Assembly (NCBI GenBank): GCA_050011095.1
Contig: JBEKJU010000078.1
Coordinates: 1 to 12,951, forward strand
Direction of reading: 5' to 3'
From: JBEKJU01 sp050011095
Lineage (GTDB): Bacteria > Desulfobacterota > Syntrophorhabdia > Syntrophorhabdales > WCHB1-27
DNA length: 12,951 nucleotides
The notes beneath the pieces are model-generated. The model had not been told where the DNA came from. It did not search any database and saw only the letters and a list, made by a program, of their open reading frames with translations. Both the position numbers and the translations under genes were made by a program. Below, piece after piece: positions 6,419-12,951 of the stretch. Each line of letters begins with the position of its first letter. Position 1 is the first letter of the stretch.

Positions 6419-7588
6419 ATGCTCTACAGATCCCTGAAAGAGATACCCGTTTCCATCCTTGGCTTCGGCGCCATGCGCCTTCCCCTTGTCGGGGGGACGG
6501 AGAAACCGACCGACTCCTTCGACCCGGCGCGGTCAATCGACGAGGATGAGACGGCGAGGATGATCGAGTACGCCATCGACCACGGCGTCAACTACTTCGA
6601 CACCGCCTACAACTACCACGGGGGAAAGAGCGAGGTCGTCCTCGGGCGGATTTTGAAACCCTACCGCGACCGCGTCACGCTCGTCACAAAGCTGCCCGTG
6701 TTCCTCGCAAAGGAGCGGGAGGATTTCGACAGGTTCCTCGACGAGCAGCTCCAGAGGTTGCAGACGGACCACCTCGATATCTACCTCCTCCACGGGCTCA
6801 ACGAGAAGACCTGGGAGGCCGCGAAGGGCCTGGGTGTACTCGCGTTCCTCGACCGGCCGCGGAAGGACGGCCGGGTGCGCCGCGTGGGTTTCTCGTTCCA
6901 TGACACCGTCGCCGTATTCAAGGAGATAGTGGAGGCCTACGACTGGACCATGTGCCTGATCCAGTATAACTACCTGGACGAGCAGTATCAGGCGGGCAGC
7001 GAGGGGCTCATGTATGCGGCGTCGAGGGGTTTGGGGGTGGCGGTCATGGAGCCTCTCCGGGGAGGAAAGCTGGCGAAGGTATTGCCCGAGGTGCAGCGCC
7101 TCTTCCACTCGTCACCCGCCGGGAGGGCGCCTGCCGAGTGGGCCTTGCGCTGGGTGTGGAACCACCCCGAGGTGGGAGTCGTCCTTTCCGGCATGAGCAC
7201 CCTGGACCAGGTGCGGGAGAATATCGGTTTTGCGGCGGAAGGCAGGGCCAATTCCCTGTCGCCTGAGGACCTCGCCCTCCTCGACCGCGCGCGGCAGGCC
7301 TACCGGAACCTGCTCGAGGTCGACTGCTCGGGCTGCGCCTACTGCATGCCCTGCCCAAAGGGCGTCAATATCCCCATGAACTTCTCCTTCTATAACGACG
7401 CGGTCACCTTCAAGGACCCGACCGGCGTGATGGTGTACAACGCGTTCTTCCCTCCCGAGCAGAGGGCGTCCGCCTGTACCGAGTGCGGGGAGTGCGAGGA
7501 GAAATGCCCCCAGCATATCCCGATCCACGAGGAGCTGAAGAAGGTCCACGCCGCGCTGTACAGAGAGACCGGGGAAGGCCCGGCCTGA
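6419..7588 (+). CDS. Aldo/keto reductase with C-terminal [4Fe-4S] ferredoxin-like domain
   Basis: The 389-residue protein has an aldo/keto reductase barrel with the full catalytic tetrad: Asp61 and Tyr66 (DTAYNYHGGKSE), Lys91 (VTKLP) and His125 (YLLHGL). The barrel ends near residue 295. Two Cys-rich motifs follow: Cys303, 306, 309, 312 with Pro313, and Cys353, 356, 359, 363 with Pro364 (CxxCxxCxxxCP), the spacing expected for iron-sulfur clusters. Such fusions are common in anaerobes, where the clusters are thought to link NAD(P)H or a carbonyl substrate to ferredoxin-level electron transfer; the substrate is unknown. AAGGAGGG at 6406-6413 identifies the ATG at 6419, although the frame is open upstream to 6281. 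It stands alone: a hairpin precedes it and repeat A follows. Confidence 0.92.
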   Translation: MLYRSLKEIPVSILGFGAMRLPLVGGTEKPTDSFDPARSIDEDETARMIEYAIDHGVNYFDTAYNYHGGKSEVVLGRILKPYRDRVTLVTKLPVFLAKEREDFDRFLDEQLQRLQTDHLDIYLLHGLNEKTWEAAKGLGVLAFLDRPRKDGRVRRVGFSFHDTVAVFKEIVEAYDWTMCLIQYNYLDEQYQAGSEGLMYAASRGLGVAVMEPLRGGKLAKVLPEVQRLFHSSPAGRAPAEWALRWVWNHPEVGVVLSGMSTLDQVRENIGFAAEGRANSLSPEDLALLDRARQAYRNLLEVDCSGCAYCMPCPKGVNIPMNFSFYNDAVTFKDPTGVMVYNAFFPPEQRASACTECGECEEKCPQHIPIHEELKKVHAALYRETGEGPA

Positions 7589-7652
7589 GCCGGCAGAGGA
7601 TTTCTCCCGGAGGCATTGTTTCAGGAACCGCGGTAAATGTTTGGAGGATATA

Positions 7653-7812
7653 AGGGCTCGGAAGGAAATAAATGCGTCAGATGGCGAAGGATTTTTGGCC
7701 GGTCCGCGAGGCGCGGAAAGGCCAAGTGTACTGGATGTACATGACCTTTTCGCAACGAAGCGGGTGGACAAAAAGACGAGCCAGATGGCCCATTTATTTC
7801 CTGACGAGCCCT
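7653..7812 (+). repeat. 160-bp palindromic dispersed repeat, copy A
   Basis: The element begins AGGGCTCG and ends CGAGCCCT. Its two arms, each about 72 bases, align with each other as inverted repeats at roughly two thirds of positions by eye. The outer 22 bases (AATAAATG core) and an inner AAAGG..CA block match best, around a TGTAC-TGGAT-GTACA centre, so a single strand could fold into one long hairpin. Copy B is the reverse complement with about 7 differences in 160. An open frame runs through it from the ATG at 7672 and exits into flanking DNA, stopping at 7845. The copy ends 10 bases before the start of the fsr-like gene, whose AAGG ribosome-binding site at 7813-7816 abuts the repeat end. 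Probably a MITE or REP-like element. Confidence 0.85.
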
Positions 7813-7822
7813 AAGGTTCACG

Positions 7823-9094
7823 ATGGGCGGAGGCAGCGTGGATAGCATCGCCGCAGAGACTCTCACTTCCCGACGGCACCAGACGGTCTATTTTATCCTG
7901 ACGTCGGTCGCGGTCTGCCACCTGTTGAACGACATGATATCATCGTCGCTGCTGCCGTCAATCTACCCGATATTCAAGACCCTGCTTCACCTGAGCTTTG
8001 GGCAGATAGGGTTGCTGGCTCTCACGTATCAGTTAACGGCCTCCCTGCTGCAGCCGGTCGTGGGTCTTTATACGGACCATCATCCCAAGCCCTTTTCCCT
8101 GCCGATCGGGCTCGCCTCGACCCTCATCGGCCTTTTGTTGCTTTCCGCCGCGTCCAGCTTTCACACGGTTGTTTTTGCGGCGGCATTGGCGGGAGTAGGC
8201 TCATCCGTGTTTCATCCGGAATCGTCCCGGGTCGCCCGAATGGCCTCCGGCGGCCAATACGGACTGGCCCAGTCGCTTTTTCAGGTAGGCGGAAATGCCG
8301 GACAGGCCTGCGGGCCGCTGCTGATTGCGTTTGTCGTTTTGTCGAGAGGACAATCGAGCATCGCCTGGTTCTCCCTCATCGCCCTGCTGACGATCATCCT
8401 TCTCATCCCGGTAAGCCTCTGGTACAGGGCTCACCTCACGCCCAAAACCGGAGCCGGGCCTATTCGCGCCGCCAGGTCATCCGTATCGCCCAAAAAAGTC
8501 CGGATGTCGATCGGGATCCTGGTGGCGTTGATTTTCTCCAAACACTTCTACCTGTCCAGCATCAACAACTATCTTATCTTTTACCTGATCAGCAGGTTCC
8601 AGCTCTCGGTACGGGCCGCCCAGATTCATCTTTTCATCTTCCTGGCCTCCGTCGCCGTGGGCACGTTCGTTGGCGGGCCCGTCGGTGACCGCATCGGTCG
8701 CAAGTATGTAATCTGGGCTTCGATCCTCGGCGTTTTGCCCTTCACGCTGCTCTTGCCCCATGCCAACCTGCTCTGGACCACCATTCTCACCGTCATCATC
8801 GGCGTGGTGCTCGCATCGGCTTTTCCCGCGATTATAGTCTATGCCCAGGAGCTGCTTCCGGGAAAAGTCGGCATGATCTCCGGTCTCTTCTTCGGACTGG
8901 CATTTGGAATGGGCGGTCTCGGGGCCGCCCTGTTCGGCCGGCTTGCCGACCTGACGAGCATCGGCTTCGTCTATAACGTTTGTGCCTATCTGCCTGCCAT
9001 CGGCCTGCTGACAGTCTTTCTGCCAAACCTGCACGAAGGCCGGACCCAACGGGACGCGCGCCCCACCGCCCCTTCGTCGATCCCTGTCACGTAG
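7823..9094 (+). CDS. fsr: MFS transporter, fosmidomycin-resistance (Fsr) type
   Basis: The 423-residue protein has about 12 hydrophobic segments and matches Escherichia coli Fsr throughout. Shared blocks include HLLNDM (33-38), LLQPVVG.YTD (75-85), GSSVFHPESSRVARMASGG (126-144), GLAQSLFQVGGN (147-158), IFSKHFY (237-243), GGPVGDRIGRKYVIW (284-298) and VYAQELLPG.(V/I)GM(I/V)SGLFFG (339-358). Fsr is an inner-membrane proton-coupled exporter that confers resistance to fosmidomycin in E. coli; the natural substrate here is unknown. The start is ambiguous: ATG 7823 has AAGG at 7813-7816, while GTG 7838 has GGAGG at 7829-7833 only four bases away, and family similarity begins well after both. Repeat A lies immediately upstream, so its hairpin or any promoter in it could affect expression. 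It converges with the mscS-like gene, with 57 bases between the stops. Confidence 0.93.
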   Translation: MGGGSVDSIAAETLTSRRHQTVYFILTSVAVCHLLNDMISSSLLPSIYPIFKTLLHLSFGQIGLLALTYQLTASLLQPVVGLYTDHHPKPFSLPIGLASTLIGLLLLSAASSFHTVVFAAALAGVGSSVFHPESSRVARMASGGQYGLAQSLFQVGGNAGQACGPLLIAFVVLSRGQSSIAWFSLIALLTIILLIPVSLWYRAHLTPKTGAGPIRAARSSVSPKKVRMSIGILVALIFSKHFYLSSINNYLIFYLISRFQLSVRAAQIHLFIFLASVAVGTFVGGPVGDRIGRKYVIWASILGVLPFTLLLPHANLLWTTILTVIIGVVLASAFPAIIVYAQELLPGKVGMISGLFFGLAFGMGGLGAALFGRLADLTSIGFVYNVCAYLPAIGLLTVFLPNLHEGRTQRDARPTAPSSIPVT

Positions 9095-9151
9095 AGCCCG
9101 TTTCCCGGTTCTGCTTTACGCCGTGGCCGCATCCCGCTATTTTTCGCCCGC

Positions 9152-9967
9152 TTACGCCGGCCGGGTAGCCACCTGGAAATGCTGCTGCGGTGCAGGGAAG
9201 CCCGCTTCGCCGAACGATTCCCTGATAGTCCTGTTGGTGTCGAAGTAGACCTGCCAGTAGTCCTTGTTGTTGCAATAGGGACGGACGGCCAGTACCGGCC
9301 CGTTCAGCGTGAAGCTCAGGATCTCCACATCCGGAGCAGGGTCCGCAATCACATTGGGTATCTTGGACAGGCGTTCCTTGAGGAGCTGAATGGCGCCCTT
9401 CGGATCCACGGTATGGTCGAGTTGGGCCATGAGGTCGACACGGCGGTACGGATTGGCGGAGAAATTCTGAATGTTGTCGGAAAATATCTTGCCGTTGCCG
9501 ACAAACGTCCTGATGTTGTCCAGGGTGTTGATCGTGGTCACAAAAAGGCCTATCTCCTCCACAGCCCCCGTGATTCCGCCAACCTGGACGAAATCCCCCA
9601 CCTTGAACGGCTTCAGTATCACAAGGAATGCGCCGGCCGCGAAGTTGGCCAGAAGTCCGCTCCAGGCAACCCCGATTGCCAGGCCTGCCGCCGCCAGCAA
9701 CGCCGCGAAGGTGGTTGTCTGGATGCCGAAGTACCCGAGGATGGCCACGACCAACGTGATCTTGAGCAACACGGTTACGGCGTTGGAAACATAGGCTATG
9801 ACGGTGTGGTCAATACCCTTTGCCCTCATGCCTCTGATTATCAGGTTGCGGACCGCAAAGCGTATCAGCCAGCTGCCAACGAACCAGAGTACGATTGCGC
9901 CGATGACCTTGAGCCCCACCTGCGTCCCTGTAGCAACAACATCCTGGCCCAGCTTGTTATAGTCCAT
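9152..9967 (-). CDS. Small-conductance mechanosensitive channel, MscS family
   Basis: The 271-residue protein, close to the 286 of E. coli MscS, has the three-helix layout: TM1 about residues 20-40, TM2 about 60-81 and the pore helix TM3 from about 87. The TM3 hallmark AAAGLAIGVAWSGLLANFAAG (92-112) keeps the Ala/Gly packing pattern and is followed by LKPFKVGDFVQVGG.TG.VEEI. The beta domain includes NGKIFSDNIQNFS (158-170). It is a homoheptameric inner-membrane channel that opens under membrane tension to release solutes in hypo-osmotic shock. AAGGAGG just upstream, on the complement of about 9975-9981, defines the start at 9967. Repeat B lies 47 bases upstream and separates it from the divergent phosphoesterase gene. 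It converges on the fsr-like gene. Confidence 0.93.
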   Translation of the reverse strand: MDYNKLGQDVVATGTQVGLKVIGAIVLWFVGSWLIRFAVRNLIIRGMRAKGIDHTVIAYVSNAVTVLLKITLVVAILGYFGIQTTTFAALLAAAGLAIGVAWSGLLANFAAGAFLVILKPFKVGDFVQVGGITGAVEEIGLFVTTINTLDNIRTFVGNGKIFSDNIQNFSANPYRRVDLMAQLDHTVDPKGAIQLLKERLSKIPNVIADPAPDVEILSFTLNGPVLAVRPYCNNKDYWQVYFDTNRTIRESFGEAGFPAPQQHFQVATRPA

Positions 9968-10014
9968 CCCTTTTCCTCCTTGAATTGAGGTGACAAACGC
10001 TCCGGTAAGTCTTT

Positions 10015-10174
10015 AGGGCTCGTCAGAAAATAAATGGGCCATCTGGCTCGTCCTTTTGTCCGCCCGCTTCGTTGCGAAAAGGTCATGTACATCCAGTACA
10101 CTTGGCCTTTCCGCGCCTCGCCGATCGGCCAAAAATCCTTCGCCATCCGACTCATTTATTTCCTTCCGAGCCCT
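10015..10174 (-). repeat. 160-bp palindromic dispersed repeat, copy B (inverted relative to A)
   Basis: This is the same length as copy A and opposite in orientation; by eye about 7 bases differ. It lies in the divergent intergenic region between the mscS-like gene and the phosphoesterase gene. Its open frame on the minus strand starts at 10155 and runs out of the element toward mscS (ending at 9865 in a frame different from mscS). Six of the seven differences from A change the encoded residue, which argues against a selected protein. A and B form an inverted pair around 2.2 kb; B and C form a direct pair around about 2.66 kb. Confidence 0.85.
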
Positions 10175-10342
10175 TAATAGAACTATAGAACCGGCAGCGA
10201 TGGTCCGCAACCCGCAAAAACGGCAATGTTCCCGTATGCGCCCCGCAAGGAAGCCAAAATGCAATTGTTCATTCCGCAATCATCGGGCAGTGCGCACCCC
10301 GCCCGCACCTCCCATTTCTTTCCTTTTCCTTTCCGGATGAGG

Positions 10343-10348
10343 TATAGT
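10343..10348 (+). promoter_or_regulatory. TATAGT box 7 bases before the phosphoesterase GTG
   Basis: TATAGT matches the -10 consensus at five of six positions and ends seven bases before the GTG at 10356, the same geometry as the TATAAT box before the DUF1638 gene. No good -35 or normally spaced Shine-Dalgarno is visible; a weak GAGG lies about 14 bases before the start. It may give a leaderless transcript. The gap 10175-10355 has no supportable gene. Confidence 0.3.
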
Positions 10349-10355
10349 AACGTCC

Positions 10356-11321
10356 GTGAAGCAGAAGACCTTGATAGGCAGGATCACAGGGACGGTCATC
10401 TCCCTCGCCGTCGCGTTCTCCCTCCTTTTCATCACGGCCGCGGGCGCGGAATACGCCACCTTCGCCGTCGCCACCGATTCCCACGTGGGCGCCCCTGACA
10501 CGGCCTACCCCGAGTTCATCCGGGCAATCGAGAACGAGCACATAGGGATCATCATCCATTTGGGGGACGCCATAAACAGGCCGGGGAGCGTCTCCCAATG
10601 GAAGACGTTCTTCGATATGACCGGGACCGGCAAGACGCTCCATCTCGCGCCCGGCAACCACGACATACGCGGTGAAGCGTCGTTGGCCGCCTACAGGCAG
10701 TTCTTCGATTCCCCCTACTCGTCCTTCTCCGACGGGGATACCCTCTTTATCCTTTTGAACACGGAGATGCCCGGCGAGGAGTCGCGGATAGCGGGGGGCC
10801 AGCTCGCCTGGCTCACATCCGAGCTTGCCCGGCCCTTCCGGTACAAGTTCGTCTTCCTCCACGAGCCCCTCTTCGGTGTCCTGCCCCTTCACGGCCTCGA
10901 CCGCCACAAGGAGGAACGGGACGCCCTGCACCGCCTCTTCGTCGAGAGCGGCGTCTCCCTGGTCATGGCGGGCCACGACCACATCTATGACCGGAAATCG
11001 AGGGACGGCATCATCTACGTCGTCGCCGGACGGGTGGGCGGCCTGCTGCCCTGGCCGTCGGCGAACGGCAACTCCTTCCGCTACATCGTGGGCAGCAGAA
11101 CATGGGAGTCTTACTCTTTTGTCACGAAGGACATGGAGGGCCATGTGCGGGACCGCTTCACTGTAAACCACCCGGCGGCAATTAATGGAGAGGTAAAGCC
11201 TACGTCCGCGGGTGCCCCGGCCTTCCCCCTCAACGGAGTTGAGGCGCCTCACCCGGCCGGCGGCGAGGGGAAGAAAGCCGGCGAGGGGCAACCCGTGGCC
11301 GCCCCCGTGGCCGCCCACTGA
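10356..11321 (+). CDS. Exported calcineurin-like metallophosphoesterase
   Basis: The 321-residue protein contains the full metallophosphoesterase signature for a dinuclear metal site: Asp41-x-His43 (TDSHVG), GDAINR with Asp71 and Asn74, GNHD with Asn101-His102, His169 (FLHEP), and GHDH with His207 and His209. Residues 1-31 form a signal peptide: a basic start (KQK..GR), a hydrophobic stretch LAVAFSLLFI, and cleavage likely after AGA, so it should act in the periplasm or at the membrane. The substrate (nucleotide, phosphodiester or phosphoprotein) cannot be assigned. The tail after about residue 278 is Pro/Ala/Gly-rich and not part of the domain. The start is GTG 10356, chosen because the signal peptide begins there; no strong ribosome-binding site is seen. 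The gene ends 9 bases before the convergent nitroreductase stop. Confidence 0.88.
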   Translation: MKQKTLIGRITGTVISLAVAFSLLFITAAGAEYATFAVATDSHVGAPDTAYPEFIRAIENEHIGIIIHLGDAINRPGSVSQWKTFFDMTGTGKTLHLAPGNHDIRGEASLAAYRQFFDSPYSSFSDGDTLFILLNTEMPGEESRIAGGQLAWLTSELARPFRYKFVFLHEPLFGVLPLHGLDRHKEERDALHRLFVESGVSLVMAGHDHIYDRKSRDGIIYVVAGRVGGLLPWPSANGNSFRYIVGSRTWESYSFVTKDMEGHVRDRFTVNHPAAINGEVKPTSAGAPAFPLNGVEAPHPAGGEGKKAGEGQPVAAPVAAH

Positions 11322-11330
11322 GGGCGGCGG

Positions 11331-11984
11331 CTACCCGATCCAGCGCACCATCTTATCGAGGGAATCCCTGGGCGACGTGAACCGGTTGACGGGGCTCGCC
11401 CAGTCGGGATAGCCGAGGGCGACGCCGATGACCACATCCTTGTTGTCCGGGATGTTGAGTACGTCCTTCACCTCGTCGGCATAGGCCGTGATGAGGCCGA
11501 TCGGGCATGTATTGAGGCCCAGGTCATGGGCGGCGAGCACGAGATAGCCCAGGCACGCTCCCACATCGACGAGGCGGGCCTTCGAAAACGAGTCGTCGAT
11601 GCACATGATGATCGCCACGGGCGCCCCGTAGAAATTGCAGCTCCCCTCGTTGATGTACCTGGTGAAGTCAGATTTCATCTCATCGAGATAGGGCTTCATA
11701 GCCTCGAAGGACTCGACGCCCCTCGCGGTAAATTCCGCGGGGAGGGGCTTTATGTTGCCGGGGCTGCACGATATCTGCTTTTCCCCGTACGCCTTGAGGA
11801 GCCGCCTGCTCAGCCTCCGGCGCTCTTCGTCCATCACGACTGTCAGCTCCCAGGGCTGGAGGTTGATCGCCGAGGGCGCGCGGATCGCGAGTTCGAGCAC
11901 CTCCGCCACCTTCTCCCTGGGGACCGGATCGTCCTTGAAGGCCCTGATGCTCTTTCGCCCCTTGATGATTTCCTGTAGCTCCAT
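11331..11984 (-). CDS. Nitroreductase-family FMN flavoprotein
   Basis: The 217-residue protein has the nitroreductase opening GRKSIRAFKDDPVP (9-22) with the FMN-phosphate-binding RKSIR, followed by LELAIRAPSAINLQPWE (30-46), whose Ser/Asn/Gln-Pro-Trp region contacts FMN. The later block VDVGACLGYLVLAAHDLGLNTCPIG (139-163) and the GVALGYPD turn (187-194) complete the fold. Members use NAD(P)H to reduce nitroaromatics, quinones or flavins, and some are dehalogenases or BluB-like; the substrate here is open. It carries a roughly 35-residue insert (about 70-110) between the two FMN blocks. AAGGAGGG on the complement of 11993-12000 sets the start. The upstream region holds a strong GC hairpin. Confidence 0.9.
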   Translation of the reverse strand: MELQEIIKGRKSIRAFKDDPVPREKVAEVLELAIRAPSAINLQPWELTVVMDEERRRLSRRLLKAYGEKQISCSPGNIKPLPAEFTARGVESFEAMKPYLDEMKSDFTRYINEGSCNFYGAPVAIIMCIDDSFSKARLVDVGACLGYLVLAAHDLGLNTCPIGLITAYADEVKDVLNIPDNKDVVIGVALGYPDWASPVNRFTSPRDSLDKMVRWIG

Positions 11985-12020
11985 GTTCCCACCCTCCTTG
12001 ACGCCGACCCGCGCGGGTAA

Positions 12021-12041
12021 GCCGCCCGGCGGCCGGGCGGC
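12021..12041. other. Perfect GC-rich hairpin upstream of the nitroreductase
   Basis: GCCGCCCGG (12021-12029) and CCGGGCGGC (12033-12041) pair perfectly over nine bases around a CGG loop. It lies 36 bases upstream of the nitroreductase start, where it could lie in the leader RNA or act as an operator. No T-tract accompanies it. The whole gap 11985-12312 contains no supportable gene; its right part (about 12200-12312) is strongly pyrimidine-rich on the plus strand. Confidence 0.4.
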
Positions 12042-12312
12042 CGGGTCGCATTCCGACCGGCGTGGCGGCGACCGGCGCTATAGACGCCCTTCTGTCTCGC
12101 GCGGATGTCCGAAGACTTCCACCTTTTGCCCGCCGGTCATGCGCCTCTTTTCGTTTTCGCGCATCCCCCGCTTTCGCTTTCTCTCAACTATACGCGCCCG
12201 GCGCGTCCCTGTCAAATGGTGGGGCAGGCCCGCCCCCTTCCCTTCCGGCTTTTCCGACCCGTCCCCGGCCTCTTGCCGCGTCCGCTTTTCCGTCTCCTTC
12301 ACCTCCCCCATC

Positions 12313-12341
12313 TTGACATTCGCGGGCGTTGCGGATATTCT
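12313..12341 (+). promoter_or_regulatory. Sigma70-type promoter for the 117-residue protein
   Basis: A perfect TTGACA (12313-12318) is followed after exactly 17 bases by TATTCT (12336-12341), matching four of six -10 positions. Transcription would start near 12348, about 38 bases before the ATG at 12386, with a good ribosome-binding site between. This is the best promoter in the window. Confidence 0.65.
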
Positions 12342-12385
12342 TGGAACATCATTCCATCACATCATTCCTACTGAAGGAGAGGCAA

Positions 12386-12739
12386 ATGGTCCGGGCGAAA
12401 CTGTGGCTCCGCTGTGCCGCCATGCACGATCCCGTCACACCGACCCTTGTGCTGCCCGCCGTGGTCGGCTGGGAGGCGAAGGGCAGAAAGATCGGTCTCA
12501 CCATCGAAAGGCCGTTTTCCGGCGAGGAGCTTCTTCGCCGGATGAAGGGCTGGGTGACCACCGATCCGAAGGAGGTCATCGAAATCGTCAAGAAATACGG
12601 GCGCCTGAAGGTGCTCGACGAGCGCGAGCTGGTCGTCGAGCTTGAAAAGCAGGACGACTTCGACAGCCTCCAGGAGAGTCTCCTGGAGGTCTTCAAGGGC
12701 GAGGTCGATCTCGAGCCGGTGACCCCCGCGAGGGCATGA
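12386..12739 (+). CDS. Unrecognised small protein (117 residues)
   Basis: I do not recognise this protein. The ATG at 12386 follows AAGGAGAGG (12374-12382) and a good promoter, so it is very likely a real gene. It has no signal peptide, transmembrane segment or Cys motif; only one Cys is present, at residue 10. The N-terminal third (LVLPAVVGWEAKGRKIGLTI) looks like beta strands. The middle is helical and highly charged (EELLRRMKGW, EVIEIVKKYGRLKV, ELVVELEKQDDFDSLQESLL), consistent with a small cytoplasmic alpha/beta protein. It stands alone, transcribed away from the nitroreductase, with repeat C 92 bases beyond its stop. A longer reading from 12329 is open but would start inside the promoter leader without a ribosome-binding site. 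Confidence 0.7.
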   Translation: MVRAKLWLRCAAMHDPVTPTLVLPAVVGWEAKGRKIGLTIERPFSGEELLRRMKGWVTTDPKEVIEIVKKYGRLKVLDERELVVELEKQDDFDSLQESLLEVFKGEVDLEPVTPARA

Positions 12740-12753
12740 AAGACCCGTCCCGC

Positions 12754-12770
12754 CTCCGCTGCCGGCGGAG
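12754..12770 (+). terminator. Short hairpin after the 117-residue gene
   Basis: CTCCGC (12754-12759) pairs with GCGGAG (12765-12770) around a TGCCG loop, 14 bases after the stop. There is no T-tract, so it is only a possible terminator. Confidence 0.35.
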
Positions 12771-12831
12771 ACGACGATGCCAGGTCGCCTATCTTCGCCA
12801 AATCTTCGCAATCGCATCACAAGCTCTCCTT

Positions 12832-12951
12832 AGGGCTCGTCAGAAAATAAATGGGCCATCTGGCTCGTCTTTTTGTCCGCGCGCTTCGTTGCGAAAAGGT
12901 CATGTACATCCAGTACATTTGGCCTTTCCGCGCCTCGCCGATCGGCCAAAA
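12832..12951 (-). repeat. 160-bp palindromic dispersed repeat, copy C (cut by window end)
   Basis: The first 120 bases of the element are present in the same orientation as copy B, with about 3 differences by eye. All three differences from B change the residue in the internal open frame. The full copy should end near 12991, outside the window. It lies in the non-coding region after the 117-residue gene. Confidence 0.85.

Noticed and set aside
9095..9151. Bidirectional terminator between the fsr-like and mscS-like genes
   Set aside because: No stem with enough pairing or T-tract was found in the 57-base gap.
9179..9988. 269-residue plus-strand open frame opposite mscS
   Set aside because: It is an antisense shadow of a strongly conserved channel gene.
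7653..10174. Repeats A and B read as ends of a classical composite transposon or a CRISPR array
   Set aside because: The units encode no transposase, are single and kilobases apart, and no target duplication around the A-B block could be seen.
6183..10200. Shared words AGAACCGGCAG and TAATAGAACT downstream of the sulfatase (6186-6238) and after repeat B (10174-10200)
   Set aside because: The words occur in different order and spacing in the two places, and no longer alignment could be built, so chance is more likely than a second repeat family.
12078..12311. 77-residue Lys/Arg/Glu-rich open frame on the minus strand in the nitroreductase upstream gap
   Set aside because: It is the complement of a pyrimidine-rich stretch, so the composition explains the charged product; there is no ribosome-binding site before its ATG.

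Overview
The window is GC-rich and gene-dense, with good Shine-Dalgarno sites before most genes. The gene content suggests a strictly anaerobic bacterium, most likely a deltaproteobacterium (Desulfobacterota, syntroph-like). The indications are an FmdE-type zinc-ribbon protein, a DUF1638 protein, an aldo/keto reductase carrying a ferredoxin-like iron-sulfur tail, and a divergent YchF-type P-loop NTPase. The taxonomic call is inference from gene families, not from a marker gene.

Layout. Positions 1-115 hold the 3' end of an open frame cut by the window edge, probably a transposase C-terminus. From 315 to 3550 there is a same-strand run: a divergent YchF-like NTPase, a class I SAM methyltransferase, a DUF1638 protein and an FmdE-like protein with a C-terminal zinc ribbon. 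From 3800 to 6175 there is a large AtsD-type arylsulfatase with its own upstream promoter candidate and a downstream hairpin; its arginine codon use differs somewhat from its neighbours. An aldo/keto reductase with two Cys-rich cluster motifs follows at 6419-7588.

The right half is divided by three copies of one 160-bp dispersed repeat: A at 7653-7812, B at 10015-10174 in inverted orientation, and C at 12832 running off the window end, oriented like B. The repeat is an imperfect palindrome over its whole length, with AGGGCTCG termini. Between A and B lie a convergent pair: an Fsr-type MFS exporter and an MscS-type mechanosensitive channel. Between B and C lie a second convergent pair, an exported calcineurin-like phosphoesterase and a nitroreductase-family flavoprotein, followed by an unrecognised 117-residue protein with a clear sigma70-type promoter.

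How the genes fit together. The left cluster may serve one-carbon, corrinoid or molybdopterin-related metabolism, but this rests on family associations only. The right half looks like accessory stress and detoxification genes (export, osmotic release, nitro/quinone reduction) separated by a mobile-looking, hairpin-forming repeat. That repeat is the most unusual structure here. It carries an open frame in all three copies, but almost all differences between copies change the encoded residue, which argues for a non-coding or structural element such as a MITE rather than a gene. No rRNA, tRNA, CRISPR array or recognised defence system was seen.
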